NCBI RefSeq assembly: GCF_013744875.1
Contig: NZ_CP059399.1
Span: forward strand, 930,001 to 994,000
Direction of reading: 5' to 3'
Origin: Nocardia huaxiensis
Lineage (GTDB): Bacteria; Actinomycetota; Actinomycetes; Mycobacteriales; Mycobacteriaceae
DNA length: 64,000 nt
The notes below the pieces were generated by a model. It worked only from the letters and a program-made list of their open reading frames with translations, was not told the origin of the DNA and did not search any database. Made by a program: the position numbers and the translations under genes. Positions within the stretch are counted from its first letter, which is position 1. The number at the start of each line of letters is the position of its first letter. Positions 29,047-37,973 of the stretch are shown here, one piece after another.

Positions 29047-29423
29047 TCGTGTCCGGGGGAGTTTTCTGGTCAGCCGCCCAGGGGGCTTGGCGTGTCGAGC
29101 ACGTCCGGGCGTGTCGCGAAAATGGGTTTGCTGCAGGGATACTCACCGATCCCAGTGAATGGGACACCGCTTCGCTCGAGTGGTTATAACCGCAGGCGGG
29201 AGCGCGCAGGCCACGGGGTCGCGGGAGAGAAGCGGACCAATTCGTCTGTCGCACTGAGGACATCGACCCTCTCGGGAAAATGTCCGGTTTGTGATCTGTT
29301 TGTTCGTAAACGCAACACATCGGCAACGGCGCGCCGATACTGTGCCCAGCCAAACGAGTTCACCGCGGTGCGCCGCAGCTTGTGATCCAGGCCGCCACAC
29401 CGCGTTTCGAGAGCGGGGCATTG
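29047..29423 (+). other. Intergenic region before the peptide transporter
   Basis: No convincing gene is seen in these 377 bp; the longest frame (29092-29385) has a composition unlike protein. It holds a short palindrome GTTATAAC near 29184 and a possible -10 TACTGT at 29338-29343 for the transporter operon, with no clear -35. It probably carries regulation for the transporter. Confidence 0.4.
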
Positions 29424-31016
29424 ATGCGCGCGAAAAGTGTTGCGGCGATTGGTTTCGCCGCACTGGCAGTACTAGCGGTGGCCGGCTGTGGAGCCGGCCG
29501 CACCGACAAGGAAGCGAGCGGCGGCGCCGCGGGCCTCGTCATCGGCACCACCGACCGGATCTTCACCCTCGACCCCGCCGCGGCCTACGAGAACGGTTCT
29601 CTCGCCGTGGAAACGCAGGTCTATCAGTACCTGCTCAACTTCGCGCCCGGTAAGACCGTCCCCGAACCGGACGCAGCCGAAAAGTGCGAGTTCACCTCGC
29701 CCACCGTCTACACCTGCAAACTCAAGCCGGGCCTGAAGTTCGTCAACGGAAACCCGTTGACCGCCAACAGCGTCAAGTTCTCCTTCGACCGCATGGTCGG
29801 CATCAACGACCCCAACGGCCCGGCCGTACTGCTCACCAACCTGGACCACACCGACGTGGTGGACGAACTCACCGTCAACTTCACGCTCAAGGTGGCCAAC
29901 GACCAGACCTTCCCCGCGGTGCTGCCCACCCAGGCCGGGCCCATCGTCGACGAGAAGGTGTTCCCCGCGGACCGGGTGCTCGGCGACGACGAGGTGTGGA
30001 AGGCGCACCCGTTCTCCGGGCCCTACGACATCACCAGCTACGACAAGAACAAGCTGGTCCAGTACAAGGCCAATCCCGCCTACGATGGCCTGCTCGGCGC
30101 ACCCAAGATCGAGACCGTCTCCGCGAAATACTATGAGAGCCCGGAGAACATGAAGCTCGACGTGCAGAACGGAGCGATCGACGTCGCCTACCGCTCGCTC
30201 AGCCCCACCGACATCTCCTCGCTGCGCAACGACTCGAAGGTCACTGTGCACGACGGACCCGGCGGCGAATTGCGCTACGTCGTCTTCAATCTGAAGACCA
30301 TGCCCGGCGACACCCCGGCGCAGAAGCTGGCCGTGCGCAAGGCCATCGCCTCCAGCGTCGACCGGGACGCGCTGTCGCAGAACGTGTACGAGGGCACCTA
30401 CACCCCCGCCTACTCCTCGGTTCCGCAGGGTGTCACCGGCGCCACCGAACCGTTCAAGGACATCTACGGCGCCAAGCCGAATCGGGACGCCGCCGCCAAG
30501 TTCCTCTCCGACGCGGGCGTGGCCGCCCCGGTGCAGATCAACCTGCAGTACAACCCGGATCACTACGGCGGCACCAGTTCCGAGGAATACGCCGCGATCA
30601 AGACCCAGCTGGAAGCCACCGGGCTGTTCAAGGTGAACCTGCAGTCCACCGAGTGGGTGAGCTACCAGAAGGAACGCGTCCAGGACGCCTACCCGATCTT
30701 CCAGCTCGGCTGGTTCCCGGACTTCCCGGACCCGGACAACTACCTGACCCCGTTCTTCGCGCCGAACAACTTCTTGCAGAACCACTTCGAGGACCCGGCC
30801 ATCACCAAGCTGCTCACCGCCGAGGCCACCGAGGCCGACCCGGCCAAGCGCAATGCGATCCTCGCGCAGGTGCAGCGCGACCTGGCGGCCGATCACCTCT
30901 CCATGATTCCGCTGCTGTCCGGCAAGTCGATCGCAGTGTCCGGCACCGACGTCAAGGGCGTCGAATCCACACTCGACGCCTCCTTCAAGTTCCGGTACGG
31001 CGTACTGAGCAAGTGA
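29424..31016 (+). CDS. dppA: Peptide ABC transporter, substrate-binding lipoprotein
   Basis: A 530-residue extracytoplasmic binding protein of the DppA/OppA (SBP bac 5) family. It carries a lipoprotein signal peptide with lipobox VAGC and lipidation at Cys22. The fold landmarks are YQYLLNFAPG, the YTCKLKPGLKFVNG segment, the hinge SVDRDALSQNVYEG and the C-terminal YPIFQLGWFPDFPDPDNY. ATG 29424 is the only start giving a proper signal. It heads an operon with two permeases and a fused ATPase, joined by overlapping stops. Ligand unknown; peptides or nickel-chelate-like compounds are possible. Confidence 0.93.
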   Translation: MRAKSVAAIGFAALAVLAVAGCGAGRTDKEASGGAAGLVIGTTDRIFTLDPAAAYENGSLAVETQVYQYLLNFAPGKTVPEPDAAEKCEFTSPTVYTCKLKPGLKFVNGNPLTANSVKFSFDRMVGINDPNGPAVLLTNLDHTDVVDELTVNFTLKVANDQTFPAVLPTQAGPIVDEKVFPADRVLGDDEVWKAHPFSGPYDITSYDKNKLVQYKANPAYDGLLGAPKIETVSAKYYESPENMKLDVQNGAIDVAYRSLSPTDISSLRNDSKVTVHDGPGGELRYVVFNLKTMPGDTPAQKLAVRKAIASSVDRDALSQNVYEGTYTPAYSSVPQGVTGATEPFKDIYGAKPNRDAAAKFLSDAGVAAPVQINLQYNPDHYGGTSSEEYAAIKTQLEATGLFKVNLQSTEWVSYQKERVQDAYPIFQLGWFPDFPDPDNYLTPFFAPNNFLQNHFEDPAITKLLTAEATEADPAKRNAILAQVQRDLAADHLSMIPLLSGKSIAVSGTDVKGVESTLDASFKFRYGVLSK

Positions 31017-32155
31017 GCGACGTGCCCGAGGGGTACCTGAGCAAGGATCCGAAGGGCGGTGGGCCGGCCGCGCCGGCCCGCCGCCGGATCCCTCTGCCCG
31101 CATCGCGAATTCGGGTGCCGGGAGCCGACTCCCGGTACGGCGCACTGCTGCGCTACCTGGGCGTGCGGCTCGCGCTCATCCCGGTCACCGCCTGGATCCT
31201 GGTGACCATCGTGTTCCTCATGCTGCGCGTGATCGGCGATCCGATCACCGCGGCCCTGGGCGGGCGCATGAGCGCCGACCAGATCGAGGCCCGCAAGGAG
31301 GCCGCCGGGCTGAATCGTCCACTGCTGACCCAATATTGGGAATACATCAGCGGGCTCGCACGCGGTGACTTCGGCTACACCCGTGAGCATCAGGCCGTCA
31401 GCGAGGTCATCGTCACCTACGGTGCGGCCACGGCGGAACTGGTGTTCTGGTCGCTGCTGGTGGCCTTCGCGGTCGGCATCCCACTGGGCAGGTTCGCTGC
31501 CACACACCGGGATTCGGCCGCCGACGTGGGCCTGCGCCTGTTCGGCATCCTGGCCTATGCCGCGCCGGTGTTCTTCGTGGGCCTGCTGCTCAAGCTGATC
31601 TTCTCGGTGTGGCTGGACTGGCTGCCGGTCTCGGGTCGCGCCAGCCCGCTCGTCGAGGGGCAGCTGCAGAATGTCTCCCCCAAAACCAATGTCATGGTGA
31701 TCGACGCGATTCTGTACGGCGACGGCGAATATCTGGTCGACGTCCTGAAGCACGCGGTGCTCCCGGCACTCGCGCTCGGACTGCTCACCGCGGGCGTGTT
31801 CCTGCGGCTGGTGCGCATCAACCTGATCCAGACGCTGCGCAGCGACTACGTCGACGCCGCCCGCGCCCGCGGGCTGTCCCGGCGCGTGGTCACCGGGCGG
31901 CACGCCTTCCGCAATGCGCTGATTCCCGTCGTCACCGTCATGGGATTGCAGATCGCCATGCTGCTCGGCGGTGCGGTGCTCACCGAGCGCACCTTCGAAT
32001 GGAAGGGGCTCGGCAACCAGCTGGCCATCTACCTCGGACAGCGGGACTTCTTTGCCGTGCAAGGGATCGTCGCCTTCATCGCGCTGCTCGTCGCGGTGAT
32101 GAGCTTCGTCGTGGACGTCGTCGTCGCCATGATCGACCCGAGGGTGAGGTTCTGA
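31013..32155 (+). CDS. dppB: Peptide ABC transporter permease, DppB-like
   Basis: A 380-residue permease with about six membrane helices. The N-terminus carries a Pro/Arg-rich cytoplasmic extension of about 45 residues before the first helix (YLGVRLALIPVTAWILVTIV). The coupling (EAA) loop is at VDAARARGLSRRVVTGRHAFRNALIP. GTG 31013 overlaps the dppA stop (GTGA); GTG 31022 is an alternative. It ends one base into the next gene's ATG. Confidence 0.92.
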   Translation: MSDVPEGYLSKDPKGGGPAAPARRRIPLPASRIRVPGADSRYGALLRYLGVRLALIPVTAWILVTIVFLMLRVIGDPITAALGGRMSADQIEARKEAAGLNRPLLTQYWEYISGLARGDFGYTREHQAVSEVIVTYGAATAELVFWSLLVAFAVGIPLGRFAATHRDSAADVGLRLFGILAYAAPVFFVGLLLKLIFSVWLDWLPVSGRASPLVEGQLQNVSPKTNVMVIDAILYGDGEYLVDVLKHAVLPALALGLLTAGVFLRLVRINLIQTLRSDYVDAARARGLSRRVVTGRHAFRNALIPVVTVMGLQIAMLLGGAVLTERTFEWKGLGNQLAIYLGQRDFFAVQGIVAFIALLVAVMSFVVDVVVAMIDPRVRF

Positions 32156-33219
32156 TGACCGCGCCGGAAATCCTGACCGAACCCGTTGTGCCCGCGCTGG
32201 TTCCACGACGGCGCGGCATGCCGGGGCTGCGGCTGATCGGCATGACCTCCGGATTGCAGCGCGCCACACTGCTTTTCGGGCTCGCGCTGGTGGGGATCTT
32301 CGTCTTCATCGCCGTGTTCGCGCCGGTGCTCGCCCCCTACGGGCTGGCCCAGAAGTCCGCCGACGGCGTCGAATTCGTGAAACTGCAGGGGCCGTCGGCC
32401 GATCATCTGTTCGGCGTCTCGGTGCGGCAGGAGGACGTGTTCTCCCGCGTGCTCTACGGCGCGCGCACCGCGCTCATGGTGATCGGCGTATCCCTGGTGC
32501 TGTCGCTGTTCGTCGGCGTCCCACTGGGATTGGTGTCCGGATATGTCGGGCGCTGGCTGGACCGGGTGCTGGTGCTCGTCATGGACGCCATGTACGGGTT
32601 CCCGTCGCTGCTGCTGGCCATCGTGGTGTCCATCGCGGTGGCGGGCGGGGAATCCAGCGCCTTCGGCGGGGTGATGTCGGCGGCGGTGGCCATCACCGTC
32701 ATCTTCGTGCCGCAGTACTTCCGGGTCACCCGCAATGCCACCATCGCCGTCAAACACGAACCGTACGTGGACGCCGCCCGCGTCACCGGGGCGTCGACGC
32801 CGCGAATCCTGTTCCGGCACATCCTCGCCAATGTCACCCAGTCGCTGCCGGTGATCATCACGCTCAACGGCGCGGAGGCCATCCTGACTCTGGCCGGACT
32901 CGGTTTCCTCGGCTTCGGCATCGAACCGACCCAGGCCGCCGAATGGGGTTACGACCTGAACAAGGCCCTCGGCGACGTGGCCAACGGCATCTGGTGGACC
33001 GGCGTCTATCCGGGCCTGGCCATCGTCATCGTGGTGCTCGGAATGACCCTGGTGGGCGAAAGTCTCAACGAGGTGCTCAACCCGTTGCTGCGCACCCGCC
33101 GCGGGGTGACCGCCGTCGTGGGCGCGACCGTGCCGGCGGGCGCGACCACGGCGGCGGATCTCGAAGTCGCGGCCGCCTTGGACGAGGCCGCGGAAACGGA
33201 GGTGCATGTTGACGAGTGA
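32155..33219 (+). CDS. dppC: Peptide ABC transporter permease, DppC-like
   Basis: A 354-residue permease with the OppC-type N-terminal helix and typical motifs: SADHLFGVSVRQEDVFSRV, then the EAA loop YVDAARVTGASTPRILFRHIL and LAGLGFLGFGIEP. The start ATG shares a base with the dppB stop (TGATG). An acidic 40-residue C-terminal tail extends past the last helix. It pairs with DppB to form the channel. Confidence 0.92.
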   Translation: MTAPEILTEPVVPALVPRRRGMPGLRLIGMTSGLQRATLLFGLALVGIFVFIAVFAPVLAPYGLAQKSADGVEFVKLQGPSADHLFGVSVRQEDVFSRVLYGARTALMVIGVSLVLSLFVGVPLGLVSGYVGRWLDRVLVLVMDAMYGFPSLLLAIVVSIAVAGGESSAFGGVMSAAVAITVIFVPQYFRVTRNATIAVKHEPYVDAARVTGASTPRILFRHILANVTQSLPVIITLNGAEAILTLAGLGFLGFGIEPTQAAEWGYDLNKALGDVANGIWWTGVYPGLAIVIVVLGMTLVGESLNEVLNPLLRTRRGVTAVVGATVPAGATTAADLEVAAALDEAAETEVHVDE

Positions 33220-34969
33220 CCGTGGCGCACCGGCACTTTCGGTGGAATCGTTATCCGTCACGTTCGCGACCGACGCGGGGCCGGTGAACGCCGTCTGCTC
33301 GGTCTCGTACCAGGTGTTCCCCGGCGAGGTGCTCGCCGTCGTCGGGGAATCCGGGTCCGGGAAATCGGTGAGTTCGCGCACCGCGATGGGGCTGCTGCCG
33401 CCCACCGCGCGCGTGCGCGGACTGGTCACCCTCGGGACCGACAAGATCACCTCGATGAGTGAGAAACAGCTCACCGCCCTGCGCGGCGGAGCCATCTCCA
33501 TGATCTTCCAGGAACCCGGCTCCGCGCTGGACCCCCTCTACACCGCCGGCTACCAGATCGCGGAAGCCCTGCGCGCGCACGGGGATATGAGCAGGAAGGC
33601 GGCGCGGGCGCGAGCTGTGGAACTGCTGCGAATGGTCGGACTGCCCGATCCGGAGCAGCGCGTCGACTACTACCCGCACCAGCTGTCGGGCGGGCAGAAG
33701 CAGCGCGTCATGATCGCCATCGCCATCGCGTGCGAGCCCAAGGTGATCATCGCCGACGAACCCACCACCGCCCTGGACGTCACCGTGCAGGCCGAAATCC
33801 TGGAACTGCTCCGGGATCTGCGTGACCGCATCGGCAGCGCCATCGTGCTCATCACGCACAACATGGGCGTCGTCGCCGACCTCGCCGATCGCGTCGTGGT
33901 GATGCGCGCCGGGGAGGTGGTGGAGGAAGCCCCGGTCGAAGAACTCTTCGCCGGCCCTCGGCACGAATACACCCGCGCGCTGCTCGCAGCGGTACCGCAC
34001 CTGGGCGCCACCAGGATTCGCGACCAGGTGGCCGAGCGGGCCGCGGGCGGATTCGCGCCAGCGAGTCCCGCCCCGGCGCCTGCCGAACCCGCACCCGCAC
34101 TGGGGAAGACCGTGCCCGCCTTGGATGAGGGGGCGGGCACGGTCCTCGACATCGCCGACCTGGTGGTGGAATTCCACGGTGCGCTGGGCCGCAGTGCCTT
34201 TCGCGCCGTCGACGCCGTGAGCCTGTCCATCGCGGCCGGTGAAACCCTGGGCCTGGTGGGCGAATCCGGCTCCGGCAAGTCCACCATCGGCCGCTGCGTG
34301 GCAGGGTTGCAGCGCGCCACCTCCGGTGCGGTCCGGGTGCAGGGCGTCGATATCGCACGCCTCTCGGAACGGCAGCTGCGACCCATGCGCCGGCGACTCG
34401 GCTTCGTCTTCCAGGATCCGGCCACCTCGCTCAATCCCCGCCTCACCGTCGGCGACTGCGTGGCGGAACCGCTCATCGTGCACCGCACCGAGAGCGGCCC
34501 CGCCCTGCGCGCCCGCGTCCGCCAACTGCTCGACGACGTCCAGCTACCGGCCGGCACCGAGAAGCGGTACCCGCACGAACTGTCCGGCGGCCAGCGGCAG
34601 CGGGTCAGCCTCGCGCGCGCCCTCGTGCTGCGGCCGGATCTGCTCATCGCCGACGAGCCGACAAGCGCCCTCGACGTGTCCGTCCAAGCCAAGGTGCTCG
34701 AACTCTTCGCGCAACTCCAGGCCGAGTGCGGCTGGGCGTGTCTGTTCATCAGCCACGACCTCGCCGTCGTGGATCAGCTCGCCGACCGTATCGCCGTGCT
34801 CTGCCGGGGTGCGATCGTCGAACAGGGGACTCGCGACGAGATCCTCCGGAACCCGCGCGAGGAGTACACACGGCGGCTGGTAGCCGCTGTGCCCGTACCG
34901 GATCCGATCGAACAGCGCCGCCGCCGGACCGAATCGTCCGCCTTGTTCGGCACGGATCACACGGCTTGA
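33206..34969 (+). CDS. Peptide ABC transporter, fused double ATPase (DppD-DppF)
   Basis: A 587-residue protein with two ABC ATPase domains in tandem. Domain 1 (about 10-265) has Walker A GESGSGKSVSS and signature LSGGQKQR; domain 2 (about 310-570) has Walker A GESGSGKSTIG and signature LSGGQRQR. Each is followed by the oligopeptide-transporter C-terminal part. A Pro/Ala-rich linker joins them. ATG 33206 lies 3 nt after GGAGG, so TTG 33209 may be the true start. The start overlaps the dppC stop. The fusion gives one chain that powers both sides of the transporter. Confidence 0.92.
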   Translation: MLTSDRGAPALSVESLSVTFATDAGPVNAVCSVSYQVFPGEVLAVVGESGSGKSVSSRTAMGLLPPTARVRGLVTLGTDKITSMSEKQLTALRGGAISMIFQEPGSALDPLYTAGYQIAEALRAHGDMSRKAARARAVELLRMVGLPDPEQRVDYYPHQLSGGQKQRVMIAIAIACEPKVIIADEPTTALDVTVQAEILELLRDLRDRIGSAIVLITHNMGVVADLADRVVVMRAGEVVEEAPVEELFAGPRHEYTRALLAAVPHLGATRIRDQVAERAAGGFAPASPAPAPAEPAPALGKTVPALDEGAGTVLDIADLVVEFHGALGRSAFRAVDAVSLSIAAGETLGLVGESGSGKSTIGRCVAGLQRATSGAVRVQGVDIARLSERQLRPMRRRLGFVFQDPATSLNPRLTVGDCVAEPLIVHRTESGPALRARVRQLLDDVQLPAGTEKRYPHELSGGQRQRVSLARALVLRPDLLIADEPTSALDVSVQAKVLELFAQLQAECGWACLFISHDLAVVDQLADRIAVLCRGAIVEQGTRDEILRNPREEYTRRLVAAVPVPDPIEQRRRRTESSALFGTDHTA

Positions 34970-35059
34970 CACGGATACGGGTTGTCGGGGTGTTATCGCT
35001 CTCCGGTACCGTGAGCAGGCAACTATCCACCGCGAATCGGCTTGGAGTTCTCCCCGACA

Positions 35060-36139
35060 ATGACTGAACAGACACCCAGTGCGGCCGGTGCCTCGTATGC
35101 GGCTGCCGGAGTGGATATCGAGGCCGGCGACCGCGCAGTAGAGCTGTTCGCGCCCCTGGCCAAGAAGGCCAGCCGGCCCGAAGTGCAGGGTGGACTCGGC
35201 GGATTCGCCGGACTGTTCGCGCTGAAGGGCGGATACAAGGAGCCGCTGCTGGCCGCCTCCACCGACGGCGTCGGCACCAAGATCGCGGTCGCGCAGGCCC
35301 TTGACAAGCACGACACCGTCGGCCTCGACCTGGTCGCCATGGTCGTCGACGACCTCGTCGTCTGCGGCGCCGAACCGCTCTTCCTGCAGGACTACATCGC
35401 CGTCGGCAAGGTCGTCCCCGAGCGCGTCGCCCAGATCGTGGCCGGCATCGCCGAAGGCTGCGTCCAGGCCGGTTGCGCCCTGCTCGGCGGCGAGACCGCC
35501 GAACACCCCGGCCTCATGGGCAACGACGACTACGACCTGTCCGCCACCGGCGTGGGCGTCGTGGAAGCCGATGCCGTCCTCGGCCCCGACCGCGTCCGCC
35601 CCGGCGACGTCGTCATCGCCATGGGCTCCTCGGGCCTGCACTCCAACGGCTACTCCCTCGCCCGCAAGGTCCTCCTCGACATCGACCGCATGTCCCTCAC
35701 CGGACACGTCGAGGAATTCGGCCGCACCCTCGGCGAGGAACTCCTCGAGCCCACCCGCATCTACGCCAAGGACTGCCTGGCGCTGATCGCCGAGACCGAC
35801 GTGCGCACCTTCAGCCACGTCACCGGTGGCGGCCTCGCCGCCAACCTGGCCCGCGTCCTCCCCGCCGGCCTGGTCGCCGAACTCGACCGCGGCACCTGGA
35901 ACCCGGCTCCGGTCTTCAAGATGATCGCCCAGCGCGGCCGCGTCGAGCGCGCCGAAATGGAGAAGACCTTCAACATGGGCGTCGGCATGGTCGCGGTGGT
36001 GGCCCCGGAGGACGCCGACCGCGCGCTGGCCGTCCTCACCGCCCGCCACATCGACTGCTGGACCCTCGGCACGGTCAAGAAGGCCAAGGACGCCGAGGCC
36101 CCCCGCGCCGTCCTGCTGGGCGACCACCCCCGCTTCTGA
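35060..36139 (+). CDS. purM: Phosphoribosylformylglycinamidine cyclo-ligase PurM
   Basis: A 359-residue AIR synthase, which closes FGAM to AIR using ATP. Landmarks are SYAAAGVDIEAGDRAVE at the N-terminus, STDGVGTKIAVA, LLGGETAEHPGLM and GSSGLHSNGYSL. ATG 35060 is preferred, although GGAG at 35044-35047 is 12 nt away; TTG 35042 in frame is another possibility. It lies after the transporter, 6 kb from purF; in mycobacteria the two are adjacent, so the dpp operon looks inserted between them. Confidence 0.95.
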   Translation: MTEQTPSAAGASYAAAGVDIEAGDRAVELFAPLAKKASRPEVQGGLGGFAGLFALKGGYKEPLLAASTDGVGTKIAVAQALDKHDTVGLDLVAMVVDDLVVCGAEPLFLQDYIAVGKVVPERVAQIVAGIAEGCVQAGCALLGGETAEHPGLMGNDDYDLSATGVGVVEADAVLGPDRVRPGDVVIAMGSSGLHSNGYSLARKVLLDIDRMSLTGHVEEFGRTLGEELLEPTRIYAKDCLALIAETDVRTFSHVTGGGLAANLARVLPAGLVAELDRGTWNPAPVFKMIAQRGRVERAEMEKTFNMGVGMVAVVAPEDADRALAVLTARHIDCWTLGTVKKAKDAEAPRAVLLGDHPRF

Positions 36140-36161
36140 GCGGGCCTCCACCCCAAACCAA

Positions 36162-36197
36162 TCCGGCCCCGATCACTCGAAAGTGATCGGGGCCGGA
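36162..36197 (+). terminator. Terminator hairpin after purM
   Basis: A perfect 16-bp stem (36162-36177 with 36182-36197) closed by the tetraloop CGAA, 22 bp after the purM stop. No T-run follows. Confidence 0.82.
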
Positions 36198-36249
36198 CGC
36201 ATTTCAAGATCAACGACACCGAACCGCGACCCGGCAGCCCCGCCTCTCC

Positions 36250-36337
36250 GTCATCCCGGCATGCTTTTGGCCGGGATCCACACCGGCAGGTGCTGCGCAG
36301 ATTGTGTGGATCCCGGCCAAAAGCGCGCCGGGATGAC
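36250..36337. repeat. Dispersed palindromic repeat, copy 2 (inverted orientation)
   Basis: Arms 36250-36283 and 36304-36337 match the element at 3745-3834. Here the ATGC variant lies in the left arm and GCGC in the right, so the copy is inverted relative to copy 1. The 20-nt loop differs from copy 1. It sits in the gap between purM and DUF3073. The remaining 270 bp up to 36608 hold only the repeat at 36428 and no gene that I can see. Confidence 0.9.
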
Positions 36338-36427
36338 AACCGGGATGGCGAGAGAGTCGGTCTCCGAGGAGGACAGGCCCCAGGCGTGCGCCGAGCGAGC
36401 TCGGCACGAGAGTGCGTGTGCTCCAGG

Positions 36428-36451
36428 GGGTTCGGGGGCGCAGGCCCTGTG
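36428..36451. repeat. G-rich hairpin repeat, diverged copy
   Basis: GGGTTCGGGGGCGCAGGCCC resembles the cores at 48400-48423 and 53690-53713, and shares the following CCCGGGAG with the copy near 53715. It lies between convergent genes. Confidence 0.55.
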
Positions 36452-36608
36452 GGTCCCGGGAGTGGGTATACGCCAGTGCCCGCCCGGGTTAGGGGCGGGA
36501 CGTGGTGTTTAGAGCGAGCCTTCGAATGGGCTGTGCTCGGTGCATTTCGACGTGCTAAGGGGGAGGCCTGTCATGGCCTCCCCCTTCGACATGTCTGATG
36601 AATCCGAG

Positions 36609-36824
36609 TCAGCGGCGCCAGTCGTCGTAGTCGTCGTCGTTGTTCCAGCTCGACAGCGAATCGTCCGCGTCGCGCTCGTCGGAGACCTTCACACCGCCCA
36701 ATGGTGAATCGGTGGAGCTACCCGACAGCTCGCGCTGAAGGCTCGCGAAGTCGGTCGATGGCGAGCTGTACTTGAGCTCACGTGCGACCTTGGTCTGCTT
36801 TGCCTTAGCCCGGCCACGGCCCAT
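36609..36824 (-). CDS. DUF3073 small acidic protein
   Basis: A 71-residue conserved actinobacterial protein: a basic N-terminus (MGRGRAKAKQTKVARELKYS) and an acidic, Asp-rich C-terminus ending DDDYDDWRR. M. tuberculosis Rv0810c is the positional equivalent, as I recall. GAGGGGG upstream gives a good ribosome-binding site. Function unknown; the charge split suggests binding to nucleic acid or a partner, which is speculation. Confidence 0.88.
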   Translation of the reverse strand: MGRGRAKAKQTKVARELKYSSPSTDFASLQRELSGSSTDSPLGGVKVSDERDADDSLSSWNNDDDYDDWRR

Positions 36825-37010
36825 GGCTGACCCCCTCGCGTCACTGCGGGGCGGCCTGGGGTGTGTTGGCGGCCCCGTTCGAATTAATAATCTTCCTGAC
36901 AGACACTTTAGCGTGTGTCTCGCGGTCGCGCTTCCAGGAGTGGGGGAGAAACCATCGAAGTGCTCCCCGGGGGCCGTGGCGACCGGGGTGGAAGAGCCGT
37001 CGGCCCCGGG

Positions 37011-37973
37011 CTAGAACGCTCCTGGAATCGCCCGGATTATGCCGACTCGAGCGCCGCCGCCGAGCACCGCGGGAGTAGCCAATTCCGCGTGCTCGCCGGT
37101 CCATTCGATGCCCATACGCTGCAACAGCGCGAGCGTGAGGGGTAGCCGCGCGCGGTCCGCGCCATCGTCGATCTTGTACGCGAACGACGAGCCATCGGGC
37201 AGCGCGCCGGCGTGCACACCGTCCGCGCCGATCTTGCACACCAGTCCCGGGGTTGCCGTCATCACGCGCAGATCGGGGCCGTCCGTGCCGGAAATCACTC
37301 GCGGATGGGCACGGATCGCGTCCGCGACCCGGCGTTCCGGACTGGATTCGGGCGCGGTGGCCAGCGTTGCGTAGGCGCGGGCCAGGTTCACCAGGGAGAC
37401 CGGCACGATCGGCAGACCGCAGCCGTCGATGCCCAGATCGGTCTCCGGCTCGCCGGTGACATCGGCGATGGTGTCCAGCACGGCCTGCTGCAAGGGGTGC
37501 CCGGTGTCGAGGTAGCCGCGGGTCGGCCAGTCGTTGATCTTGCAGGTGGCCAGCATGGCGGCGTGTTTGCCCGAGCAGTTCATGAAGATCCGGCGGGCCG
37601 CCTTGCCGCGGTCGTGTCCGGCCAGCGCCTGGGCGCGGGCCTGCTCCTCGAAGGGCAGATCGGGCGGGCACTCCAGATCGTCCTCGGTGAAACCGAAGCG
37701 ATCCAGCAGCCGCCGCACCAGCTCGACATGATCCGGTTCGCCGAAATGCGAGGCGGTGGAGATGGCCAGCTCGGCGTCGTCGAGCGGCTCGAAACCATTG
37801 CGCAGCAGGGTCAATGCCTGCATGGGCTTGTTGGTGGAGCGCGGAAAGATCGGGATGTGGACCGAGCCGGCCGCCACGACGGGCTCGCCGTCCGGGGCCA
37901 GCACCACGGCCGAACCACGGTGCACGCACTCGCGGAACCCGGACCGGACCACCTCGACCAGATCGACGCTCAC
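37011..37973 (-). CDS. L-asparaginase II family protein
   Basis: A 320-residue protein of the bacterial asparaginase II (AnsA-type) family. Landmarks are the N-terminal ECVHRGSAVVL, IPIFPRSTNKPMQA with the nucleophile-like Ser/Thr stretch, FMNCSGKHAAML, and DGCGLPIVPVSL. The family is distinct from the classical two-domain asparaginases. Start GTG 37973 overlaps the stop of the MOSC gene (GTGA), so it is the last gene of a three-gene operon with YgfZ and MOSC. The stop lies about 190 bp from the DUF3073 start. Confidence 0.87.
   Translation of the reverse strand: MSVDLVEVVRSGFRECVHRGSAVVLAPDGEPVVAAGSVHIPIFPRSTNKPMQALTLLRNGFEPLDDAELAISTASHFGEPDHVELVRRLLDRFGFTEDDLECPPDLPFEEQARAQALAGHDRGKAARRIFMNCSGKHAAMLATCKINDWPTRGYLDTGHPLQQAVLDTIADVTGEPETDLGIDGCGLPIVPVSLVNLARAYATLATAPESSPERRVADAIRAHPRVISGTDGPDLRVMTATPGLVCKIGADGVHAGALPDGSSFAYKIDDGADRARLPLTLALLQRMGIEWTGEHAELATPAVLGGGARVGIIRAIPGAF

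Noticed and set aside
29181..29190. GTTATAAC palindrome as an operator
   Set aside because: Too short and single to support on its own.
29092..29385. 97-codon frame between purF and the transporter
   Set aside because: No ribosome-binding site, no leaderless box, Arg/Ser-rich without pattern.
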